DNA from: Muribaculaceae bacterium
GTDB lineage: Bacteria > Bacteroidota > Bacteroidia > Bacteroidales > Muribaculaceae
Reading direction: 5' to 3'
DNA length: 14,143 nt
NCBI GenBank assembly: GCA_902836725.1
Contig: CADFRV010000033.1
Location: forward strand, 1 to 14,143
The notes below the pieces were generated by a model, which did not search any database, had not been told where the DNA came from, and saw only the letters and a list, made by a program, of their open reading frames with translations. The position numbers and the translations under genes are program-made. Each line of letters begins with the position of its first letter. Within the stretch, counting starts at the first letter, position 1. Below, piece after piece: positions 6,853-13,751 of this stretch.

Positions 6853-8085
6853 ATGGACTCTCTGAGAGTGCGACATATATTTCGTATTATTGCTTTATCG
6901 CTTGTTTTTTCGCTGATGCCATTATCTGTAATGGCATCGGCTAAACAATTTGTGATAACCCTTGACGCCGGGCATGGCGGCAAGGATTACGGCGCACTGG
7001 GAGTTAAGACCAACGAAAAGACGATAACGCTTAGCGTTGTCAAACAGTTGGGCAAACTGCTTGAGAAAAATCTGCCGGATGTAAAAGTAGTCTATACGCG
7101 TGACAAGGATGTGTTTGTGGAACTCAGCGAGCGTGCCGCGATTGCCAATAAGGCGGCAAGCCATCTGTTTGTTTCCGTACATGTGAATTCCGTCGACAAA
7201 CGCAACAAGAACCGTAAAAGAATAACCGGTTGCCAAGTATATACACTGGGATTGCATAAGACGGCAGAAAACCTCGCGGTAGCCAAACGTGAGAATTCGG
7301 TAATGGAACTTGAAAAAGACCATACCGAAAAGTATGCCGGTTTTGATCCCAATTCTCTTGAAAGTGATATTGTTTTTGAGTTATTCCAGAACAAAAGACT
7401 TGACCAGAGCATAGAATTCGCGGATGCGATCCATGCCCAACTGGTAGACATAGCAGGCCGTGAACCCAAGGGGGTGCGCCAGGCCGGTTTCTGGGTTTTA
7501 TGGGCTACTTCCATGCCTTCGGTGCTTGTTGAGCTTGATTTCATATGCAATCCGCAGGCAGAGAAATTTATGTCGTCGGAGAGCGGCCAGGAGGAGATGG
7601 TAATTGCATTATACAACGCTATATGCGCATACATAAACACATATGGATCCCCGATTGTAGGACATGATATGCCGGTTGCCCAGGCTCTTAAACCTTCCAA
7701 TTCCACAACAGTCAAATCAGAGGCGGCTGAAGCGCCCCGACTGGATGTGCCGGCACACACGGCTGCTCTGGAGACATCTCCTCAAGAGAACGGAGGAAAA
7801 ACACCGGGAAAGAAAAATGGTATAAATGAGATCGGTTATTCCGAGGATGCGAGATATTATGTGCAGATACTGGCAAGTTCCGATCCTATAAAATCGGGAT
7901 CGTCTGAACTGAAAGGATTCAAGGATGTTGAATATTACAGGGATGGCGGTTTCTACAAATATGCTGTGGGAGTAGCTGATACGCTTGATGACGCGCAAAA
8001 ACTTCTGCGGAAAGTCCGGAAATCTTTCCCGAATTCATTTATTATAATGATAAACGGCAAAAGAGTGGATTTTATCAAACCGTAA
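6853..8085 (+). CDS. N-acetylmuramoyl-L-alanine amidase (Amidase_3) with C-terminal SPOR-like domain
   Basis: A zinc amidase that cuts the bond between MurNAc and L-alanine in peptidoglycan, acting in cell separation and wall turnover. The protein has 410 residues. A signal peptide (residues 1-30, ending VMASA) sends it to the periplasm. The Amidase_3 domain spans about 32-265 with zinc ligands H41 (LDAGHGG), E55 (NEKTITL) and H110 (SVHVNS) and catalytic E227 (VLVELDF). A low-complexity linker rich in A, P, S and T follows (about 270-325). The tail at 333-410 (ARYYVQILAS, KYAVGVADTLDDAQKLL) looks like a SPOR domain, which in other bacteria binds septal peptidoglycan stripped of stem peptides. 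The ATG at 6853 is preferred because it begins the signal peptide and lies just after the promoter. The MCE gene follows after 49 bp, probably in the same operon. Confidence 0.92.
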   Translation: MDSLRVRHIFRIIALSLVFSLMPLSVMASAKQFVITLDAGHGGKDYGALGVKTNEKTITLSVVKQLGKLLEKNLPDVKVVYTRDKDVFVELSERAAIANKAASHLFVSVHVNSVDKRNKNRKRITGCQVYTLGLHKTAENLAVAKRENSVMELEKDHTEKYAGFDPNSLESDIVFELFQNKRLDQSIEFADAIHAQLVDIAGREPKGVRQAGFWVLWATSMPSVLVELDFICNPQAEKFMSSESGQEEMVIALYNAICAYINTYGSPIVGHDMPVAQALKPSNSTTVKSEAAEAPRLDVPAHTAALETSPQENGGKTPGKKNGINEIGYSEDARYYVQILASSDPIKSGSSELKGFKDVEYYRDGGFYKYAVGVADTLDDAQKLLRKVRKSFPNSFIIMINGKRVDFIKP

Positions 8086-8134
8086 TTCAAACTCTGCGAG
8101 AGGTGATTAGTAATTTAAATACGACCGTATAAAA

Positions 8135-9031
8135 ATGAAGTTGTTAAAAAAAGAACTCGTTATAGGACTGTGTGTAGTCATTGCATTGTTGGTGCTCTTT
8201 TTCGGAATAGATTTCTTAAAAGGGGTAAATGTATTCAAGGCAGCAAATTACTATTATGCGAACTATACAAATGTGGCCGGATTGCAGAAATCAGCGCCTG
8301 TTACTCTTAATGGCTTTAAGGTCGGTCAGGTGCGTGCCATAAACTATGACTATGATAATCCAGGACATGTGAAAGTGGAACTTAGCGTAAACCGCGAATT
8401 GCGTGTGCCGAAAGGATCTGAAGCTGTTATCGAGCAGGATCTGCTCGGTACAGCCACTGTGGTTCTGCATCTTTCTGACGCTACAGAATATGAGACAGTG
8501 GGCAACACTTTGAAAAGCCATACAGCCGCAGGAATGATGGATAATATCTCCACTAATCTTATGCCGTCTGTGGGCGCTGTTTTCCAGAAGGTGGATTCTC
8601 TGCTTACCAATCTTAACAAACTTATGGCAGACCCGGCTCTCGCGCAATCTGTAGGGCGCCTGGATGCCATCACTCTGAATATAGAGCAGACAATGAAGCA
8701 GCTTAAAGTCACAACCGGAGCTTTGCCTGCCGTAATGAACAACGTAAACGGAGTGACCGGAAATCTCAATGACATGAGCGCGAATCTTGTAAAAGTTTCT
8801 TCAGAGCTCGCGGAAGCGCCAGTGGATTCGATCTTGACAAACCTGAATGTATTGTCATCCAATCTCAAGACACTTTCCGCATCACTTAATAATAAGGATT
8901 CTTCTTTGGGGATGCTGACGCATGACAGCGCTTTATATGATAATCTGAACAATTGTGCCGCGTCGCTTGACTCACTTCTGATCGATGTCAAGAAGAATCC
9001 GAAACGTTATATCAGCATCAAGTTGTTATAA
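8135..9031 (+). CDS. MCE/MlaD family lipid-transport protein
   Basis: MCE proteins form rings or tubes that carry lipids between the inner and outer membranes, usually with an ABC transporter (MlaEF type). This 298-residue protein has one N-terminal membrane helix (about 8-24), then the Bacteroidetes-typical FLKGVNVF (27-34) and one MCE domain (about 38-115; VTLNGFKVGQV at 57-67, DLLGTATVVLHL at 102-113). A long helical, asparagine- and leucine-rich region (about 135-285) probably assembles into a coiled tube or needle. It ends with the family tail LGML-DSALYDNLNN and KKNPKRY. The ATG at 8135 follows AT-rich sequence with no clear ribosome site. It lies 49 bp after the amidase stop, so the two are probably co-transcribed. 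No ABC permease or ATPase gene is next to it here; they may lie elsewhere. Confidence 0.9.
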   Translation: MKLLKKELVIGLCVVIALLVLFFGIDFLKGVNVFKAANYYYANYTNVAGLQKSAPVTLNGFKVGQVRAINYDYDNPGHVKVELSVNRELRVPKGSEAVIEQDLLGTATVVLHLSDATEYETVGNTLKSHTAAGMMDNISTNLMPSVGAVFQKVDSLLTNLNKLMADPALAQSVGRLDAITLNIEQTMKQLKVTTGALPAVMNNVNGVTGNLNDMSANLVKVSSELAEAPVDSILTNLNVLSSNLKTLSASLNNKDSSLGMLTHDSALYDNLNNCAASLDSLLIDVKKNPKRYISIKLL

Positions 9032-9041
9032 TATGCAGAAT

Positions 9042-9082
9042 TGTGTCTGTCTCTGGAGGTACAAGTGTCAGAGACAGACACA
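9042..9082 (+). terminator. Hairpin after the MCE gene, likely operon terminator
   Basis: TGTGTCTGTCTCTG (9042-9055) and CAGAGACAGACACA (9069-9082) form a perfect 14-bp stem with a 13-nt loop. It starts 11 bp after the MCE stop codon. No T-run follows, so either termination does not need one here or the hairpin protects the 3' end of the mRNA. Confidence 0.6.
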
Positions 9083-9167
9083 CCATATAATTACTCTCCA
9101 TCTTTCTCTCCCTATTGACGAAAATTACTTACATTCTATATTACAAACACTTTATTTTTAATACCTT

Positions 9168-11846
9168 ATGAACATAAAGTTCAGTGTAGACTACCGTACA
9201 CGCTGGGGGGAGTCCGTATACATTTCGGGTGATATACCCCAACTCGGAAACGGAGATCCGTCGCATGCCATAAAAATGGATCTTGACGGCGAGCAGACTT
9301 GGAAATGCAATGTCCAGTTGCCGGATGATGCCAATGAATTCAAATATTCTTACATTGTCCGTAATGAACAGGGAGGAGAGCGCCATGAATGGGGAACAGG
9401 ACATAAGTTTTCTCCTGGTGCCGGTGCCCGCGAATATGATATATACGACAATTGGCAGGATCAGCCGTGGGATAAACCGTATTATTCGGTAGTATTTTCC
9501 GATTGTATCTGCAAAAGGCAGAATAAGGCAATGAGCGTGTGTCCAGCCCCGGGGAAACTCCTTATAAGTGTAGACGCCCCGATGATCGCACCGGATCAGG
9601 TACTGGCCATAAGCGGTTCCTGTGACGTTTTGGGAAACTGGGATGTGAACAAGGCCGTAGTCCTGAGCGATGCCGATTATCCTACATGGAGATGTGTGCT
9701 CCCTTTGGCAGGCATGCCGTCTTCGTTTGAATATAAATTTCTGATTTTAAAGAAAGACAGTCATGATGTGGTGGGATGGGAGTTGCTTGACAACCGGATG
9801 TTATGCATTTCGCCATCGACTTCCGGGACATGTCTGCTTGTGAATGGCCTGAGGTTTGCCAATCCTCAGAATAACTGGCGTGGGGCCGGCATCGCAATTC
9901 CGGTCTTCTCCCTTCGTTCAGAAGAGGATTTCGGTGTCGGTGAATTCAGGGATCTGTGCAAGATGGTAGACTGGGCTGCCGCCACAGGCCAGAAGTTCAT
10001 TCAGGTGTTGCCTGTGAACGATACCACCATGACCAGAACATGGACGGATTCGTATCCATATAACGCCAATTCGTGTTTCGCTCTCCATCCGATGTATCTT
10101 CATCTGCCTGCTGTCGGGACTTTGTCTGACCCATCGAGAATGGAGTACTACGAAGGATTGCGTAAAGAGCTGAACAGTCTGGAAGAAATTGATTATGAGC
10201 GTGTAAATCAGATCAAAGAAGATTATACACGTGAACTGTTCGCTGTGGTGCATGATTCGGTTGTTTCGGACAGGGGATATATGAAATTTGTCTCAGACAA
10301 TGCTTCATGGCTTAAGCCCTATGCAGCATATTGCATCCTGCGTGATAAATTCCATTCCCCCGAATTCAAAGACTGGGGTGAATATGAGGTGTATGACAAG
10401 GTGCGCATCGAGAAGTTCCTTGAGAAAAATGCGTATGAGGCGGCATATGTATGTTGGATCCAGATGCACCTTGCCTCACAGATGAAGCATGTGCGGGAAT
10501 ATGCGCATTCACGCCAGGTCGCGTTGAAAGGTGATATACCTATCGGCATATCACGTGACAGTGTCGACGCATGGATCTCACCGAAACTGTTCAATCTGAA
10601 CAGTCAGGCCGGCGCTCCGCCGGATGATTTTTCGGTTCTGGGGCAGAACTGGGGATTTCCTACGTACAATTGGGAGGAAATGAACAAGGACGGCTTTGCA
10701 TGGTGGAAGGCTCGTTTTGTCAAAATGGCGGAATATTTTGACGTGTACCGCATTGATCATGTGCTCGGATTTTTCCGCATATGGCAGATCCCGATGGATC
10801 AACTGCACGGTTTGCTCGGCACATTCAATCCGGCGCTCCCATTTTCGGTTGACGAACTGCGGAACAGTTATGATTTCTGGCTTAATGTAGATGTGCAGAC
10901 CTCTCCGTTTATCATGGACTGGTTCCTCGGCGACTTCTTTGGCGAATATACCGACGAGGCCCGCTCGCGTTTCCTTGATCATATCGGGGGAGGACGTTAT
11001 CGCCTGAAACCCGAGTTTGCCACCCAGAGACAGATTGCGGATTATTTCGCGGATCAAGTAAAAGATGAGAAAAACAACCGTTTGTGCAACGCTCTGCTTG
11101 GACTCGTGGATCAGATTCTCTTCATAGAAGATCCGATAGAGAAAGGCAAGTATCATCCACGTATCTCTGCACAATATACTTATACATATCGTTCGTTGAA
11201 CGACTATGAAAGATGGTGCTTTGACAGGCTGTACAATGATTTCTTTTATCATCGTCATAACGACTTCTGGTACGGTAAGGCAATGTGGAAACTGCCCCCG
11301 ATCATTGATGCCACGTCAATGCTTACATGCGCAGAGGATTTAGGCATGATTCCTGATTGTGTGCCCGCGGTGATGAGCGCTCTGGAAATTCTCACGCTCG
11401 ATATACAGCGCATGCCTAAAAATCCTGCCGAGGAATTCGGTAATCCGGCACGGTATCCGTATTTTTCGGTGTGCACCACATCAACCCATGATATGGGCGG
11501 CATCCGTCAGTGGTGGGAAGAAAATCGCGAATCAACGCAGCGGTTTTATAATAATTGTCTCCATGAACATGGAAGTGCGCCCGCTTTTGCAGAGCCATGG
11601 ATCTGCGAAAAGATTGTCGACATGAACCTTAGGGCTCCATCCATGCTTTGTATCCTTCCTCTTCAGGACTGGCTGTCTATCAATGGCAGACTTCGTCGTG
11701 ACAATCCTTACAAAGAGCAGATAAATGTGCCTGCTATCTCAAGGCACTACTGGCGTTACCGTATGCATCTGACTTTGGAAGACCTTCTCTCTGAAAAGGT
11801 ATATGCCGATCATGTGCGCGCGCTCGTGGAGGAAAGCGGACGATAA
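9168..11846 (+). CDS. malQ: 4-alpha-glucanotransferase (GH77), DPE2 type with two starch-binding domains
   Basis: Transfers alpha-1,4-glucan segments between maltodextrins or glycogen, releasing glucose. The 892 residues are far longer than E. coli MalQ (about 690). Two CBM20-like domains come first: about 1-100 (VYISGDIPQLGNGD, WKCNVQLP) and about 128-228 (LAISGSCDVLGNWD, WRCVLPL). The GH77 domain starts near 240 (GIAIPVFSLRSEEDFGVGEF). Catalytic residues by family alignment are the nucleophile D530 (RIDH), acid/base E723 (AEDLG) and D775 (STHD). D530 and E723 are 193 residues apart, against about 47 in compact amylomaltases, so an insertion of roughly 145 residues splits the domain, as in plant DPE2. 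The start is the ATG at 9168 at the beginning of the first CBM20. No signal peptide, so cytoplasmic. A weak promoter candidate lies upstream (TTG 9115-9117, then TATATTAC from 9137). A long hairpin follows the stop. Confidence 0.95.
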   Translation: MNIKFSVDYRTRWGESVYISGDIPQLGNGDPSHAIKMDLDGEQTWKCNVQLPDDANEFKYSYIVRNEQGGERHEWGTGHKFSPGAGAREYDIYDNWQDQPWDKPYYSVVFSDCICKRQNKAMSVCPAPGKLLISVDAPMIAPDQVLAISGSCDVLGNWDVNKAVVLSDADYPTWRCVLPLAGMPSSFEYKFLILKKDSHDVVGWELLDNRMLCISPSTSGTCLLVNGLRFANPQNNWRGAGIAIPVFSLRSEEDFGVGEFRDLCKMVDWAAATGQKFIQVLPVNDTTMTRTWTDSYPYNANSCFALHPMYLHLPAVGTLSDPSRMEYYEGLRKELNSLEEIDYERVNQIKEDYTRELFAVVHDSVVSDRGYMKFVSDNASWLKPYAAYCILRDKFHSPEFKDWGEYEVYDKVRIEKFLEKNAYEAAYVCWIQMHLASQMKHVREYAHSRQVALKGDIPIGISRDSVDAWISPKLFNLNSQAGAPPDDFSVLGQNWGFPTYNWEEMNKDGFAWWKARFVKMAEYFDVYRIDHVLGFFRIWQIPMDQLHGLLGTFNPALPFSVDELRNSYDFWLNVDVQTSPFIMDWFLGDFFGEYTDEARSRFLDHIGGGRYRLKPEFATQRQIADYFADQVKDEKNNRLCNALLGLVDQILFIEDPIEKGKYHPRISAQYTYTYRSLNDYERWCFDRLYNDFFYHRHNDFWYGKAMWKLPPIIDATSMLTCAEDLGMIPDCVPAVMSALEILTLDIQRMPKNPAEEFGNPARYPYFSVCTTSTHDMGGIRQWWEENRESTQRFYNNCLHEHGSAPAFAEPWICEKIVDMNLRAPSMLCILPLQDWLSINGRLRRDNPYKEQINVPAISRHYWRYRMHLTLEDLLSEKVYADHVRALVEESGR

Positions 11847-11858
11847 ATCTAAATTAAA

Positions 11859-11915
11859 TACCTAAACTAAAAGCGCTGTGTCAATGCTAACGACACAGCG
11901 CTTTTAGTTTAGGTA
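11859..11915. terminator. Perfect 24-bp bidirectional terminator between malQ and purT
   Basis: Bases 11859-11882 pair without mismatch with 11892-11915 across a 9-nt loop. The core has AAAA before and TTTT after a GCGCTGTGTC / GACACAGCGC stem on both strands, so each direction sees a GC-rich hairpin followed by T residues. It starts 13 bp after the malQ stop and ends 12 bp before the purT stop, the right place to end both convergent genes. Confidence 0.88.
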
Positions 11916-11927
11916 AATCGAAATCGA

Positions 11928-13118
11928 TCAGCGGGGTAGGACATGTACTTTAAGTGCATTATAGGCTCTTTCTGCCTTAGCGCGGGCAGCCGCCACGGTC
12001 TCGTCTGTGGCCAGTATGACTGCCATGCGTCTATGTCCTTTAACTTCCGGTTTGCCGAAAATGCGGATCTGTACACCGCCTTCGCGAAGTACCGCTTCAA
12101 GATTATCAAATTCGATCTTGTCGGTGTCTCCTTCAACGACAACGGCACGCGATGCCGAGCATCCGAGGAAACGGATCTCAGGGACGGGGAGGCCGAGGAG
12201 TGCCCTGGCATGAAGCGCAAATTCGCTCAAATCCTGTGAGATCATGGTTACCATTCCTGTATCGTGCGGACGAGGTGATACCTCGCTGAAGATGACTTTA
12301 TCGTCTTTGATGAAGAGTTCGACACCGAAAATCCCATATCCGCCGAGTGCGGTTGTAATGGCGGCAGCTATCTCCTGAGCCTGTTTCAAGGCTTTGGTGC
12401 TCATGGGCTGTGGCTGCCAAGACTGACGGTAGTCACCATTTACTTGAATATGTCCGATGGGCTCACAGAAAGTTGTGCCGGAAGAGGAACGGACTGTAAG
12501 GAGTGTGATTTCATAGTCGAAGTCAACGAATCCTTCGACGATAACACGTCCGGCACCGGCGCGGCCACCTTCCTGTGCCTCTTTCCACGCAGGTTCAATG
12601 TCGCTTTCAGACTTAATGGTGCTCTGTCCATGCCCCGAAGAACTCATTACCGGTTTGACGACGCACGGAATGCCGATCTCTTTTACTGCCGCGATAAAAT
12701 CGTCGTGATTGTCGGCGAAGCGATATGGAGAAGTGGGCAGACCAAGCTCTTCAGCAGCAAGCCGACGTATACCTTCACGATTCATTGTAAGCCATGCCGC
12801 GCGTGCTGTGGGAGTCACATGATATCCTTCCTCCTCGAGTTTGAGAAGTTCAGGAGTGGCGATAGCTTCGACTTCGGGTATGATATGATCGGGCTTTTCA
12901 AGTTCGATGACTTCTCGAAGTCTTTGGGCGTCTAGCATACTCAGCACATGATTTCTATGAGCGACCTGCATGGCAGGAGCGTTTTCGTATCGGTCACATG
13001 CCACAACCTCAACACCGTATCGCTGAAGTTCTATGGCAACTTCTTTACCAAGCTCGCCGCTGCCGAGAAGAAGGGCTTTGCGGCCGACAGGAGTCATAAC
13101 TGAACCTATTTTTACCAT
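11928..13118 (-). CDS. purT: Formate-dependent phosphoribosylglycinamide formyltransferase (GAR transformylase 2)
   Basis: Uses ATP and formate to formylate GAR to FGAR, the third step of purine synthesis, without a folate cofactor. The ATP-grasp protein has 396 residues and is highly similar to E. coli PurT (392) throughout. Key segments occupy the same residue numbers: GSGELGKE (19-26, E22), PEVEAIAT (81-88, E82), K155 in KPVMSSSGHGQ, VELF with E267 and FSEVSPRPHDTGMV with E279 for magnesium. The ATG at 13118 is chosen: the frame extends to 13157, but the promoter -7 element sits at 13146-13153, so longer forms would start inside the promoter. It ends in a hairpin shared with malQ. It seems monocistronic. 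Formate from pyruvate formate-lyase would be a natural source in an anaerobe, but that is inferred. Confidence 0.97.
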   Translation of the reverse strand: MVKIGSVMTPVGRKALLLGSGELGKEVAIELQRYGVEVVACDRYENAPAMQVAHRNHVLSMLDAQRLREVIELEKPDHIIPEVEAIATPELLKLEEEGYHVTPTARAAWLTMNREGIRRLAAEELGLPTSPYRFADNHDDFIAAVKEIGIPCVVKPVMSSSGHGQSTIKSESDIEPAWKEAQEGGRAGAGRVIVEGFVDFDYEITLLTVRSSSGTTFCEPIGHIQVNGDYRQSWQPQPMSTKALKQAQEIAAAITTALGGYGIFGVELFIKDDKVIFSEVSPRPHDTGMVTMISQDLSEFALHARALLGLPVPEIRFLGCSASRAVVVEGDTDKIEFDNLEAVLREGGVQIRIFGKPEVKGHRRMAVILATDETVAAARAKAERAYNALKVHVLPR

Positions 13119-13145
13119 AAGTGTGAAATGGGATAATTGTTTTTG

Positions 13146-13176
13146 CAAAGTTAACAAAACATCCGCACTCCCACAA
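13146..13176 (-). promoter_or_regulatory. purT promoter
   Basis: On the minus strand this reads TTG (13176-13174), 20 bases, then TAACTTTG (13153-13146). Transcription would start near 13139, about 20 nt before the ATG at 13118. The site therefore fixes the purT start codon. Confidence 0.65.
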
Positions 13177-13282
13177 CCGCCATATGCCTGTATGAAATGT
13201 TTTTCTTATCCGGCACTGCGTTAATGCAGACTTCGATGTGACTATTTTTTGGACTGTTAAAAGTGTCCGATGATTTGCTACT

Positions 13283-13456
13283 TTAATTTGGCGCGGTGAC
13301 AAGGTCGTAAATAACCCAACATATAAGAGAAGCGATGAAAATAGCTGTGATGGCGCGTAAAGGCTTTGACTTTATAATCCGGAACTTGCCGCAAACCCAA
13401 AACAGAAGTTCTGCCACTGCCGCAATTATTATATAGACATACCAATGTTCACTCAT
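13283..13456 (-). CDS. Small membrane protein of 57 residues, unknown function
   Basis: ATG at 13456, stop TAA ending at 13283. The protein has two hydrophobic segments (about 5-22, WYVYIIIAAVAELLFWVC, and about 34-52, RAITAIFIASLICWVIYDL) joined by a short basic loop (KFRIIKSK). By the positive-inside rule, the loop would face the cytoplasm. It lies between the purT promoter and the DUF5606 promoter. A -7 element match (TAAATTTG) sits 35-42 bp upstream on the same strand. The layout of one clean frame with two well-formed membrane helices and a matching promoter supports a real gene. I do not recognise the family. It falls in the size range that automatic gene callers often miss. Confidence 0.65.
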   Translation of the reverse strand: MSEHWYVYIIIAAVAELLFWVCGKFRIIKSKPLRAITAIFIASLICWVIYDLVTAPN

Positions 13457-13490
13457 GAGGAGATATATTTGAAGTTTTTCTTATTAGACG

Positions 13491-13498
13491 CAAATTTA
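13491..13498 (-). promoter_or_regulatory. Candidate promoter of the small membrane protein, -7 element
   Basis: TAAATTTG on the minus strand matches the -7 consensus TAnnTTTG. Transcription would start near 13484, giving a leader of about 28 nt before the ATG at 13456. No TTG is seen at the usual distance upstream. Confidence 0.4.
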
Positions 13499-13612
13499 TG
13501 CAAATAATTACAAGAGAGTGAGAAAAAGTTTACTTTAACAAGCGCCAACGTATCAGACATTATATATCGGCCAACGATTAGAATAATTTTAGCACATACT
13601 TATTTCAAACGG

Positions 13613-13643
13613 TTGCGGATGTGATGGAAGTTAATTAACTTTG
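13613..13643 (+). promoter_or_regulatory. Promoter of the DUF5606 gene
   Basis: TTG (13613-13615), 20 bases, then TAACTTTG (13636-13643). The spacing equals that of the amidase, purT and redoxin promoters. Transcription would start near 13649, leaving a leader of about 100 nt. Confidence 0.65.
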
Positions 13644-13647
13644 CGTT

Positions 13648-13719
13648 AGAATTGTCAACGGGTGCCGTCTATTGGCACCAGCCTTCTAAACATACGATTT
13701 CAGAGGATTCGACAATTTT
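13648..13719 (+). other. Structured 5' leader of the DUF5606 gene
   Basis: The predicted RNA start falls on AGAATTGTC (13648-13656), which pairs with GACAATTTT (13711-13719); one pair is G-U. Inside it, GGTGCC (13661-13666) pairs perfectly with GGCACC (13674-13679) across a 7-nt loop. A weaker third arm can form between CCTTCT and AGAGG (13683-13706). Together these could make a closed multi-branch fold just before the coding region. No known riboswitch class is recognised and no T-run follows, so it is not an obvious terminator. Confidence 0.45.
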
Positions 13720-13751
13720 GTATATATCAACAACTAATGGTGAACACAATA

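Noticed and set aside
7092..7760. Minus-strand open frame of 222 codons inside the amidase gene
   Set aside because: It is antisense to conserved amidase motifs; its serine- and leucine-rich composition is what reverse frames of this codon use give.
8350..8991. Minus-strand open frame of 213 codons inside the MCE gene
   Set aside because: Antisense to a conserved gene with no family features or promoter of its own.
10578..11258. Minus-strand open frame of 226 codons inside malQ
   Set aside because: It lies fully antisense to a clearly conserved GH77 domain and has no recognisable protein family. It is a shadow of the coding frame.
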